From: Canna indica
Lineage: Eukaryota; Streptophyta; Magnoliopsida; Zingiberales; Cannaceae
Length of the DNA stretch: 64,000 nucleotides
Direction: 5' to 3'
NCBI GenBank assembly: GCA_034359265.1
Contig: CP136891.1
Location: 46,306,001-46,370,000, forward strand
Under the pieces are notes generated by a model. It made no database searches, was not told where the DNA came from, and saw nothing but the letters and a program-made list of their open reading frames with translations. The translations under genes were made by a program, and so were the position numbers. Numbering within the stretch: the stretch's first letter is position 1; every line of letters starts with the position of its first letter. Shown piece by piece: positions 11,152 to 22,300 of this stretch.

Positions 11152-12470
11152 AAATTGAAGGTTTGGATTATGATGTAACCTTTGCTCTTGTTGTAAGGTT
11201 AGAGTCCATCTGGTTGCTTCTTGCCTTATCTTGTTGTATGAAGTTCAAACTATTTCAAATGGATGTTAAGACTGCTTTTTTGAATGGTATTCTCAATGAA
11301 GATGTTTATGTTGAACAACCAAAAGGGTTTGAAGATTCTGCTCATTCTGATCATGTGTACAGACTGGAGAAAGCATTATATGGTCTCGAGAAGGCACCTA
11401 GAGCTTGGTATGATAGACTAACTCAGTTTTTACTCTTGAAAGGTTACAAAAAAGGAAGAGCTAATCAGACCTTATTCATTAAGAAGAAGGAGTCTCATTT
11501 GATAATTGTTCAGATTTATGTTTATTGTTTTTGGTTCAACTTCTGAAATGTTTGTTAAACAATATGTGGATGATATGAAATCTGAGTTTGAGATGAGCAT
11601 AGTTGGGGAAATGAGCTATTTTCTCAGTCTTCGGGTTAAGCAATCAAAAGAAGGAACATATTTATTTCTCAGAGTAAGTATGCTAAGAATCTAGTTCACA
11701 AGTTTGGACTAGACAGTTCTAAGGCAGTTAGAACTTCTATCTCAACTCATGAGAAACTGAGAAAAGATGACGAGGGGAAGAATGTTGATCCTAGTCTCTA
11801 CAGAAGTATGATTGGGAGCTTGTTGTATTTAACTACTAGCAGACCTGACTTATGTTTTAGTGTTGGATTATGTACCAGGTATCAAGCAAATCCTAAGGAG
11901 TCTCATCTTAAGGCAGTTAAGAGGATTCTCAAGTATGTCAAAGGTACTTTGGATTTTGGCCTTTGGTATTTAGTTGATTGCAACCCTTGTCTAGTAGGAT
12001 TTATAGATGCAACTTGGGCTAGTAATATTGATGACAGAAAGAGTACTTCATGTGGTTGTTTTTATGTTGGAACAAAATCTTGTGGGTTAGTTAAGCAAGA
12101 CGCATAATTCTTTTCCTTTTTCTTTAGTAGAGGCAGAATACTTGGCAGCAAGTAGTTGCAGCACATAGTTGATCTGGATGAGGAGCATGTTACATGATTA
12201 TGGTATTAATCAAGTAGAGATGATACTTTATTGTGACAACAGAAGTGCAATAAATATTTCAAAAAATCTTGTTATGCATTCTCGTACCAATCACATTGAT
12301 ATAAGGTTTCAATATATCTTTATAAAGGGAGTTGAAAGAAGGGAGTAGCAACTGGAGTACATTGCAATAGAGAAGTAAGTGGCATATATCTTTACAAAGG
12401 CATTAAATGATGAAAGGTTTGAGCTGTTAAGGTCTGCTCTTGGAATATGTGTTATTTACTATATTTCATC
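11152..12470 (+). pseudogene. Copia-3 pol fragment (RT and RNase H)
   Basis: C-terminal half of a Ty1/copia polyprotein. RT motifs in order are KLFQMDVKTAFLNG (about 11247-11288), VYVEQPKGFED, VYRLEKALYGLEKAPRAWYD, then IVQIYV at about 11520. There a short deletion removes the two catalytic Asp codons and shifts the frame at about 11522/11523. The next piece (about 11530-11690) has MSIVGEMSYFLSLRVKQ. RNase H follows at 11808-12107 (GSLLYLTTSRPDL, AVKRILKYVKGTLDFGLWY, DRKSTS), with degraded C-terminal sequence to about 12470. The upstream half of the gene lies left of the Copia-2 insertion and outside the window. The lost catalytic pair and frameshifts make it dead. Confidence 0.87.
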
Positions 12471-12748
12471 TTAGGATGAAATAAATGAATAAAGTATTTA
12501 TTGAAAAAAAACACTGAAAGGGCTTTTTTTAAAGGCTAACATCTATGCTTTTTGCATTAAATGTCGACAAGAGTTTGACTACTCGTTTGAATCCCCCACG
12601 TGTGCCCCCTAAAAGTTAGTGGAGTTTTTATTTCGCCCTAAAAGTATTGGGCGTTACTTGTCTACCTCTTCTGATCGATTGCTAATCGGCAACAAATTCT
12701 TCTCCACTACTTCCTTGTCCTTTCAACTGCTATTTCCTCTTATTAAAG
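12471..12748 (+). other. Copia-3 spacer between pol and env-like ORF
   Basis: About 280 bp without a credible ORF, including an A-rich tract near 12505. It separates the end of RNase H from the ATG at 12749. No polypurine tract is present here, showing that the element continues past pol. Confidence 0.5.
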
Positions 12749-15476
12749 ATGGACGGAGGGAAGGGAAAGAAAGGCGTTGTGAGAAAAGTGTACGTTTCCT
12801 CAACCAAGAAGATGCATTCTCAAATCCCTCCCGGAGAGCCTGAACCATTTGCTGGACCTTCAACCGAGGAAATGCCACCGCCTCCTTCTCCTTCAACTAG
12901 TCAAGGACACAAGTTGAGAAAGAAAACTAGCAGGAGACCGACTAACCAACCGCTAAGGAGAAGCAGTCGAGGTATGACTCCCAAATCTCCTCAACCCTCT
13001 TCTAGATTTTCTCAAATTGAGGGGGAGTTTATTTTGGCTGAGGGCTCCGCTTTAAGGGATATCAGTTTACTTTTTGATTTTATCTCATAGTGATGTTTAG
13101 ACAAGAAATCTTGAATGAGTCTTTGGCAGTTTCTTCTCCGGTACACTCTAGTCCTATCTTTGATAAATATTGCTATCACTAATATTGTTTGACTCCTTTC
13201 CAGTCAAAACTAGACCATCTAATATCTCTACAGATTCTATTTTGAATGCGCAAGAGGATAAAAATAATATTGAACAAGAAAACACTATCAATACACCAGA
13301 CTGCTATGAGACTGCCTCAGTTGAAACTGCGGCCGAGACACCTGTTGCTGAGAACCTTGAAGCTCCATCTAAAATGGTTACAAATGTGACTGAAGCAGTT
13401 TAGAGTGCTGAAATTGCACCTGTTGTTGCTGACTTTCCATAGTCTCCCATTCGTAAGCCGACTGCTATGGATCTGAATCAAGTTCCAATCGATGAACCTA
13501 TGATTCATGAGGCTTCTACACCTCACCCGAAAGATGTTCCATCTATTCCTGAAAATACTACCCTCTCCAAAAGGAAAAAAGAAAGTCTTGTATGAACATG
13601 AGATGAAAAGAAGTTCAAAAAGGAAAGTGCCAATCATATCCAACCTGATTTTTGGAGAAATAGTGAACCTAGAAATTGATTGTGATAATGAATTTCTGTC
13701 CCAAAGAGCTATTGAGCTGAGAAAATTCGAGATAAGAATGCACAACCCAGAATTGTCAAAAGAAAAGAAAGCCCCTGTTCCTGAACAAAGAATAACTCAA
13801 ACTCCCAAGAAGAAACTCTCAAATTCTGAGAAGAAAACTCTTGTCAGCAAACTACACAAGGGACTGCTTTCAGATGACCTCTATCGTCTTTGGAAAGCTC
13901 TGTAGTCCAAAGGTATCATTTCTCAAAGAATTCCTGACTTAAAACAAATCTCTTTAAAGTGCAAACCAATCCTTGATATTCTTGAAAAGAGAAACCTGTC
14001 TAGTTCTTATAAGAAAGTTAGACCTTTTTGCAAGTAGCCTATACTAGAGTTCTATTGCAACTTCTCTAATGATATTTCAAATCCTGATAGCAACCATTAT
14101 CATGAAGTGTTTCTTAGAGGCTGTTGGTACAATTTTAGTCTAGATGTGATTAATGATTTTATTGGCTTCTCTGAGTTTACTCCTTCTACTCTTAGGTCTC
14201 GTTTGGTTGACATGGGAAGTAACTTTCTATAAAAAAATATAATTCCCATGAATTAACTTCCCATGTGTATTTCCCAGGAAGTACCTAAAAAGTGTTTGGT
14301 TGACAAAAAGTTAATTCATAGGAAGTGTAATTTTTTACCTATAATATGTTTGGTCGACATGGGTACTTATAGGAAGTACATATGAAATGACCAATATACC
14401 ATTCTTTTTATAAATTAATATTTTAATTTATATGTTTTTGTATATATATAAATATAAATTTTATTTATAAATAAATATTGTAACATATATATGTAAAATA
14501 TAATATAATATTTTTCATATATAATTAATATAATATATATTTTATTATATAGAAAAAATAATTTTTATTTATAATTAATATGAAAAATTACATATTTTTC
14601 TAACAATAAATTAAAATAAAATAAATATGTGGAGAATTCAAAGATTATTTAATCTCATAATGTTGACAATATAAATTATAAATTTTGCATTAAATGCAAA
14701 TGTGGGGCTAATATTGATTTTTTCTTTCAATTACAATGCAGGAACGGCAACTTACCTAGGTCTCCCTAGGTAAGTTACTTCCTGTGTTTTGTAGGAAGTT
14801 GCACTTGCTGAGGAAGTTGTACTTTTTGCAAAATGCAGGAAGTGTGTCAACCAAACAAAAGCTGTTTTGGCTACTTCTTGGGAAGTACAACTTCCTGCAG
14901 GAAGTTGTGTCAACCAAACGAGGCCTTAAATCTGATGAGACTGATGAATTTTTGAATATTATTGGGAAAGAGGTTTCAAATGGTGATGTTCTTTGTTGGA
15001 CCGGAAGCCATGACATCAGGTCCTCTTCCTTGAACACTTTTTATGCAGTCTTGTTCCACATTGCTAGAAATTACTAAATTCCTACTTCTCACATTACTTT
15101 TCTGAGTAAGGAAATGATATTGTTACTTTATAAGGTCTCAAATGGAATTTCATTCAACCTTGGCAGTCTTATTTTTGAGCAAATTATCTCAATTAGGAAT
15201 AGGCTTCTGTCTAAATCCAAGATGTTTTTAATTTTTCCAAACTTGATATATGTAGTTCTAGAGAAACATGGATTTAAATGCTCATCTGATGAAGCTCTGG
15301 AACCCTTGGGCACATCTCTAAAGATTCTTAATAAAATTCTCAAGAGGGCTAGTTCTTCAAGAAGAAATCTGCTAAGTCCAAGATTTGAAGAGAAGACTAA
15401 ACCAAGATCAGGACCACTCACCACTTTCACTACTGAGAAAGAGATTATGGATGAGCTGGCCAAGCTTAAACAATAG
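12749..15476 (+). pseudogene. Copia-3 env-like / plant transposon protein ORF, broken
   Basis: An extra ORF downstream of pol, in the place where Sireviruses such as SIRE1 carry their env-like gene. The ATG at 12749 opens a Lys/Pro/Ser-rich N-terminus (12749-13090, basic, with a PPPPSPS run). Pieces at 13170-13403, 13507-13905, 13906-14194 and 14929-15476 follow, separated by stops and frameshifts. The region near 14045-14160 reads EFYCNF..EVFLRGCWYNFSLDVINDF, a pattern I recognise from the 'putative plant transposon protein' domain often annotated on such ORFs. The last piece (to 15476) ends in a Lys/Glu-rich coiled-coil-like tail. A MITE (14195-14925) splits the domain, and reading frames on both sides are in register across it. 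No signal peptide or membrane segment is visible, so an envelope role is unsupported; the domain match is from memory. Confidence 0.6.
14195..14925. mobile_element. Tourist-like (PIF/Harbinger) MITE, 731 bp
   Basis: Terminal inverted repeats GGTCTCGTTTGGTTGACA at the left and its partner (reverse complement GGCCTCGTTTGGTTGACA) at the right. They are flanked by a 3-bp TTA duplication (14192-14194 and 14926-14928), typical of PIF/Harbinger insertions. The centre is AT-rich (14400-14700). Subterminal copies of TGTTTGGTTGAC (near 14293 and 14347 on the left, and inverted near 14847 on the right) and of AGGAAGT repeat through both arms. There is no transposase ORF, so it is a non-autonomous MITE. 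It sits in the Copia-3 env-like ORF and is younger than it. Confidence 0.88.
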
Positions 15477-15726
15477 ATAATTACATTTGAGAAGAAAGTT
15501 GTAAAGTTCTTTACTACAGCTTTTGTAGGACCTGCCTCCTCTTCTTTTGGAAGTTTATCTAATTCATATGAAGGTTCTGACAGAACTATACACTATCTTG
15601 TTCTACTCCTTTGGCTTATTATGCCAAAAAGGGGGAGAACAAGTAGTTTCAACTTTGTAGTTTTAACTGTTCTTTGACTGTGGTTGTGATACTTGTCAGT
15701 GGTGATGATACTGTTATGATACTTAA
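15477..15726 (+). other. Copia-3 3' spacer with internal polypurine-like motif
   Basis: Noncoding tail of Copia-3. It contains CAAAAAGGGGGAGAAC (about 15625-15640), almost identical to the true polypurine tract next to the 3' LTR at 40455-40466. Sireviruses are reported to carry repeated polypurine-tract motifs in this region. The composite element begins at 15727, and CTTAA (15722-15726) is its target duplication. Confidence 0.55.
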
Positions 15727-16602
15727 TGTTGACCTAAGGTTTTCAACCTTGGTCATCATCTCAATTTTGATGATAACAAACTTATTCTAATGAGTTTATC
15801 AAGTGTTTGATCTCAGGTTGACGTTACGATATGCGCGCAAAGTTCGTTCGGAGAAAAACAAGAATCGACAAAAATGGCTTCGTCATAGATCGAGTAGAAA
15901 ATCTAGAGTTAGAAATAGAATTCATGTAATATGCCTCTAGGTATATATCCCAGGCCTAATTGTAATATTATCCAAGTCAATACTTGGTAACGAAACCCGG
16001 GAGCGAAGCGCACAAGAAGAAAAACTCGAAGAAAAAGTCTCAGCCCAGGTTCGGTCGACCGAATGTGGTGAAAAATTGGCAGTAGCCAATTCGGTTGACC
16101 AGTCGGTCGATCGAAGTTCACCCAAAAGCGGTAGATTGCCACGATCGATCAGTCGGTCGATCGACGATCGACGATCGATTGGCAATCAAGCGACCAAGCG
16201 TCCCCAATGGGCAGAAAAACGCCCGTTGGGTGGAGATACCGAGTGAGGGGTTGTAAATACCCCTCACCATCCTTCCAAGAGGTCCTTAACCATTCATTGA
16301 AGATTTTCTAGAGTGTTCTTGAGCCTTCCCAAGTGGATTTCATCGTGCAAAGCTTCGACGATCGTTCATCTACTCGAAGCATTCTTTTTGCCTCATCTCC
16401 GACTTCACTTCGAGCTCTATATCTTGACGAGTTGGAGGCTTTGCAAGGGAGCTCACTTCTGTGGTTTAAATCTTAGCTCATTTGTTGTTATTTTTCTTGT
16501 TATTAAACTAGGTTTCCATTGTTAGCTTGCTAGGTGTGCTAGGTTAAACACCTTAGGGTTTCCTTTGTAGAATTGTGTTTTGCCTAGGTGAATAGGTGTG
16601 AG
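15727..16602 (+). repeat. composite LTR-1, left part
   Basis: Begins TGTTGACC and runs parallel to LTR-2 (30625-). It carries the palindromic cluster (16045-16185) and a TATA-like TGTAAATAC (16252-16260) where LTR-2 has TATAAATA. It breaks at GTGAG (16598-16602), the target of the gypsy element; its continuation is at 27945. Confidence 0.85.
16045..16185 (+). promoter_or_regulatory. palindromic cluster in composite LTR-1
   Basis: Runs of GGTCGACCGA, GGTCGATCGA and CGATCGACGATCG within 140 bp, ending about 65 bp upstream of the TATA-like box. LTR-2 (30945-31110) and LTR-3 (33430-33570) carry the same module with differing repeat numbers. Confidence 0.55.
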
Positions 16603-17021
16603 TGTCATGCCCCAAGTCAGGGTCACGTGACCGGCCAGGGTATACATGCCTATACCATGCAGTCTAAACCATGCACATGTCAACTCAACAAATAAATATA
16701 GCGAAAAAGAAATAACAAGTTTTAATGAAAAGTGAAGCAAACAGAGTTTATTTCAATAGCTCAAATGAAACGAAAATGCGGAAATAACATTTTAAGTTCA
16801 ACAATTCAAAAGTTCAGATACAATAAAGTCTGAAATAAATGACATAAGTGACATAAATGACATAAATGCCCTCAGGTCTACAACTCCAAATCAAACTAAT
16901 ACAAGTGCATGACTACTACCAAAAGACTCGACTACGACCCTAACTAGGACTGCTATGAAATCATGCGACTCCTCTGCCCTCCAGCGGCGCCAACTGCATC
17001 CGACACCTCATCGATCAGGCT

Positions 17022-18691
17022 CTGTAAAATATAAATAAAACGACAATGGGTGAGTTCAATGAACTCAATGAGCTATTCTACCAACCCTCACAAAAACAAA
17101 CATCACAGATAAGATGCATAAGGTAAACCTCCTGACTTAAGCAGGAAAAAGGTCACAAGGGAGTGACATACTAATAGGCCATCTGGCCACCACCTGCCTG
17201 AAGGCAGCCAACACCCGCGCGGTGAAGAATAACAAGCCTAAGCCTACTATGCCCTAAGGCATAAGCACATACTAGGATAATCGAGAAGGCCCTCCGAGCT
17301 TATCCTAGTAAAGGAAACTCAGGAGCAATCGGGAAGGCCCTCCGAACTTGATCCACGAGACGCGTAGGGACAATCGGGATTCGCCCATCCGAGCTTGCCC
17401 CCTCTTTAAGATATCACAGGAGTAATCGGGTAGGCCCTCCATACTTACTCCTCTGGGATATCTCAAAAATAATTGGGTACACCCTCCGAACTTGTTCCTT
17501 AAAAACCACCTCGGGGATTATCGGGAAGGCCCTTCGAACGTATCCCACAATGCCAAACCAGAACATTCGGGAAAGGCCCTCCGAACTTGTTCTGCAGGTT
17601 AGGAATTAGTCATCATACCTCCTGGGCCTAGCCCGCAATCCGGCACCTCTACGAGCCTCTCCGTCATTCATAAAGACATGGCGCATAATGACCTAAGTCA
17701 AATCCTTCCTACGGTGTCTCTGGAGTGTCCTCATTAGGAAGCGTCTCAACACTCCAAACCCGACCCCTATCTCCTGGACCCGTAATCTCGTGAACTCGTG
17801 TGGTTTTTATTTCATGCATACTTTATAAGTTGGTTCATAACAAATTTTGCTCACCCTTAACCCAATTTTAATTATGCAATTAAAATTTAGATCACCAAGA
17901 TTAGGGTTTTGTTTTAGCTTACTGTTCTGCCCATAACTGATGTGTCTAATCCGAATCTAGTCTCCAAAGTGTGTCCTATATTTCCAAACTATGGTTTCTG
18001 GTCAAAACGATAGGTTACACGACTATATTCACAGAAATACAAACACCACAGCAAATAATCTAAAATCAGCACAGATTCATCATCTCAGCATACAATTCCA
18101 GCAATATACAATTTTCAGCATAGTATGAAATTAAATCCGAAAATTATCAGAAATTAAATCCTAAATTATCATTAGGACAGAATACTAATCTCAACATTTA
18201 TTTCAAAGAATTCATGCTTTTTAATTAAGATTAAAAAGAATCTACCATGCTTTAATCAAGAAACAATATTAAGATTAAAAATCCCCTTCTCAAGAATCCC
18301 CATGGAATAAATTACAAGATCTTGATCCTAATCATGATTTCTACCCAAAAATCATATATTTAATCCTAAGCATGCAATCCACCTATCAAGAACTCAAATT
18401 AGGTGAAAAGATCAATATTTTCATGTCAAGGAAACAAGAAGGCTCATTCGGGCTTTTCATCGAACACCTTGAGGGCGACCCCGGTTTCCCCCTTGGACGA
18501 GCACCCCTAGATTTACCGTAGGGCTGCCGAGTCCCGTAGGGGAGAGATTAGGGTCTCCTCAAGCAAAAACTCCAAGAAAACATTGGCAAGAACTCAAAGA
18601 ATAATTCAAGAACGAAACATAAACACCAAGCCGCCAAGAACGGCTTCAAGAATTTGAATAAAAACCCGAAGAGAGAGGGTAAACCACTCAC
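17022..18691 (-). other. predicted leader intron inside Gypsy II LTR
   Basis: On minus the sequence reads AAATTAAG|GTGAGTGGTTTA at the donor (first intron base 18691) and TATTTTACAG|AGCCTGAT at the acceptor (last base 17022). That gives a 1670-bp intron starting about 230 bp after the TATA box. The right LTR (25580-27240), the solo LTR (36361-37721) and the two family III LTRs (45943-47626 and 58816-60413) keep equivalent donor and acceptor strings. Splicing is predicted from consensus strings and conservation only. Confidence 0.5.
17271..17594 (-). repeat. array of seven covarying hairpins in Gypsy II LTR
   Basis: Seven consecutive units of about 37-40 nt share a core TCGGGAAGGCCCTCCGAAC, and each unit has its own flanking stem. 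Unit 1 pairs ACTAGGATAA (17271-17280) with TTATCCTAGT (17300-17309). Unit 4 pairs AGGAGTAA (17418-17425) with TTACTCCT (17445-17452), extended by AGATATC with GATATCT. Unit 7 pairs CAGAACA (17559-17565) with TGTTCTG (17588-17594). The array lies within the predicted leader intron, near its 3' end. Confidence 0.75.
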
Positions 18692-19279
18692 CTTAATTTG
18701 GAAAGATGATTAGAAGCGATCCCGGATGATGGCCCTTGAATTCGGCTTTAGGAGAAAGGGAGAGAGGAAGGGAGAGGGGCTGGCTTCGGCTGACTCCTCT
18801 TGGCTCCAGAGGTGAGGAAGAAGGAGAGGAAGGAGAAGGAGAGGGCGGCTAGCTTAGGCGGTTTGGTTCCTCCTCTCAAAAATTTTGTGTGGCTCCAAAT
18901 AGGGAGCCACAAGCCAAGGGGAGGGGGTTTTATACTCCCTCATCAACCCTAACCCTCTTAACTCTTTATCAGACCCGCATTCGCCTAAAGCCAAATCCAA
19001 ACCCGCTAACCAGTTTAGACTTAATTAAACTTCTAATCATAAGCAATTAATTAAGCACACAACCACATAAACATAATTAAACAATTATGCGCACACAACA
19101 TCAAATTAAATAATTTTAACTACTCAAGCCTAAATTCATAAATTTCATATCCTACTTACCCGAGCTCGTAAGCTTGCACCGGACCATTAGTCGACTCGGC
19201 TCGACCTCGAACTAGTCCGCTAGGCTGGCAAACACAAACATAAGAGGAAATAATTAAATTAAATATCTAGGATATTACA

Positions 19280-19297
19280 ATCCTCCCTCCTTAAAGA
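19280..19297 (-). other. Gypsy II polypurine tract
   Basis: Minus-strand CTTTAAGGAGGGAGGAT directly abuts the 3' LTR start, marking the second-strand primer site. Confidence 0.8.
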
Positions 19298-19314
19298 AAA
19301 TTTATCCTCTTATT

Positions 19315-22300
19315 TCAAAAAGAAAAATAAGGACTCACCACATCATCAAACAATGAAGGATAATGCTCCATCATATCATGCTCCACCTCCCAGGTGGCCT
19401 CCTGGCCGGAATGGTGCTCCCATCTGACCTTAACCAAGGGGATCTCCTTGGACCTCAACATCTAGATCTGCCGGTCTAGCACCTCAACTGGCCGATCCTC
19501 ATAAGAGACTGGTGAATCCGCCTCCACTGCGGTAGGCTCGATCATATGGGACTCATCCCGAATGTACTTCTTCAGCATAGACACATGGAACACCGGATGT
19601 ACTTGGTTCATAGTAGGAGGTAAGGCCAACTCATAAGCCACAGCTCCCTTGCGCGTGAGAATAGGAAACAGTCCAATGAATCTAGGGCTTAGTTTTTCTT
19701 TCTTACCAAACCTCACTACCCCTTTCAAAGGGGACACCTTGAGGAACACCATGTCTCCCTCAGCGAACTCTACCTCCCTGGCCTTTCCATCAGTATACGT
19801 CTTCTAGCGACTCTGAGCTGCTAACAGCCTCTCTCTGATTTGCTTCACTTTTTTCACAGCCTCCTCCACCAAATCAGGTCCCATCATATGGGAATCCCCT
19901 GCCTAAAACCAACCTACAGGCGACCTACATCTCAGGCCAAACAACGCCTCAAATGGGGCCATCCCAATGCTGTTGTGGTAACTGTTATTGTTGGCAAACT
20001 CAATTAGAGGTAAGTGCCTCTCCAACTGCCCTCCAGGTCTAGGACACATGCCCTCAGCATATCCTTCAGCGTCTGAATAGTTCGCTCTGACTGAAGATTT
20101 GTCTGAGGGTGAAATGCGGTACTGAACCAAACCTGAGTGCCCAATGCCTCCTGGAAGGACTGCCAAAATCGAACCGTGAACTGAGTACCCCGATCTGAGA
20201 TGATCATAACCGGAACTCTATGATAAGCAACTATCCGATCCAAGAATAACCTCGCATACTGCTCAGCTGAAAAGGTCATCCTGACTGGTATGAAATGCAA
20301 CGTCTTGGTTAGGTGATCCCTCCACTACCCATATAGAATCATTGCCTTTCCCGAACTTTGGCAACCCAGTCACAAAATCCATGGTTATCTTCTCCCATTT
20401 CCACTCCGGTACCCCTAAGTTCTGGAGCAACCCTGCCGGCTTCAAATGCTCAGCCTTCACCTGTTGATACACCAGGCACTTAGACATGAACTCGACCACC
20501 TCTCTTTTCATGCTTTTCCACTAATAGTTCTATCTGAGATCTCGATACATCTTCGTCTCTCCCGGATGCATAGTGTAGGTAGATCAATGAGCCATCTCCA
20601 GCACCTGCCTGCGAACCTCAGCCATATTGGATAGCATAATCTGGTTCTTAAACCTCAGAACACCCTCCGAGTCCACACTGAACCCATTATCTACATCTCC
20701 TCTCCTGGCCAAATCCTCTCCTGGCATCCTCCTCCTGCGCTGCCCTTAACATGTCAACCAATGTGGACTGCACTCTTAAGTGAGCCACCAGCACACCAAA
20801 ATCTGATACTGATAAGACTGCCCGTCATCCAAACATAGGGTCAAATCATGAGCCAACGACATCCTCCTGACTGCCAAATGCGCCAGACTACCCATGGACT
20901 TCCTGCGCAGAGCATCAGCTACCACATTAGCCTTCCCTAGATGGTACATGATCGTGCAGTCATAGTCCTTAAACAGCTCAAGCCATCTTTTATGCCTCAA
21001 GTTTAACTCCTTTTGGGTGAGCAAATACTAGAGGCTCTTATGATCAGTGTATATCTCACAAGCCTTGCCATAAAGGTAGTGACGCCACAGCTTCATTGCA
21101 AACACCACCACTGCCAGCTCAAGATCATGGGTTGGGTAATTCTTCTCGTGAACCTTCAACTGCCTAGAGGCATAAGCTATCACCCTGCCATTCTGCATCA
21201 GCACACAATCCAAGCTGACCCGGGAGGCATCACAATAAACCACAAACTCTCCCGAGCCGAAGGTACTGCTAGAACTGGTGCCGACGTCAAGCAGTCCTTG
21301 AGCTTCAGAAAGATCTCCTCACACTTACTGTCCCATTCAAACTTGACCTTCTTTTGGGTCAGGCGGGTCAATGGCGCTGCAATCCTTGAGAAATTCTCCA
21401 CAAACTTTCTATAATAACCTGCCAACCCCTGAAAATTGCGAATCTTCGAGACATTAGTCGACCTCTTCCAATGCCGAACTGCTTCAATCTTTGCAAGGTC
21501 CACTTTTATTCCTTCCTTGGACACCACATGGCCAAGAAACCTCACATTCTCCAGCCAGAACTCGCACTTGAAGAATTTGGCATACAATCTGTGTTCCCTG
21601 AGAGTTTCCAAAACTACCCTCAAGTGCTTAGCATGCTACTCCTTGCTCCTGTAATAAATCAAAATATCATTAATGAACACAATCACAAACTTATCCAGGT
21701 ATTCATTGAACTCTCGATTCATCAGGTTCATAAATGCTGCAGGTGCATTAGTCAGCCCGAAGGACATCACCAGGAACTCAATGTGCCCATACCTAGACCT
21801 GAAAGCAGTCTTAGGGACGTCACTGTCCCAAATGCTCAACTAATGATACCCTGATCGTAGGTCAATCTTAGAAAACCACTGAGCTCCTTGAAGCTGATCA
21901 AACAAGTCATCAATCCTGGGCAACGGGTACCAATTCTTCACTGTTACCTTGTTAAGCTGTCGGTAATCAATGCACACCCGCATGGACCCATCCTTCTTTA
22001 CAAAGAGCACTGGTGCACCACAAGTCGAAACACCAGGGCGAATGAAACCCAAGTCAAGCAACTCCTGCAACTTGGACTTCAACTCCCTCAACTCAGCTGG
22101 TGCCATCCGATCCGGTGGAATGGAGATCGGCTTCACCCCTGGCTGTAAATTAATACAAAATTCGATCTCTCTTTTTGGAGGTAACCCTAGCAACTCCTCT
22201 GGGAGAACATCAGAGAACCTGCATACCACGAGAGTCCCGCCGATGTCCCTGGCCACACCTCCACCTTCCTCTGCCATTGACACAAAGGCCAAAATGGATT

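Larger units (their letters stand above)
16603..19279 (-). repeat. Gypsy II 3' LTR (2677 bp)
   Basis: Plus-strand ends are TGTCATGCCCC and GGATATTACA; on minus it starts TGTAATATCC and ends GGGGCATGACA. TATAAAAC (minus, 18927-18934) is a likely TATA box. A predicted leader intron (17022-18691) and a hairpin array (17271-17594) lie downstream of it in the transcribed part. GC-rich, gene-like sequence between 18700 and 18900 is leader exon 1 and not a gene. Confidence 0.9.

Noticed and set aside
17271..17594. Regularly spaced repeats resembling a CRISPR array
   Set aside because: The context is a plant LTR retrotransposon. The 'spacers' are self-complementary stems around a conserved core rather than unique sequences, and no cas genes are present.
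21013..21414. Plus-strand ORFs opposite Gypsy II pol
   Set aside because: Shadow frames of the minus-strand RNase H/RT, which has clear motifs.
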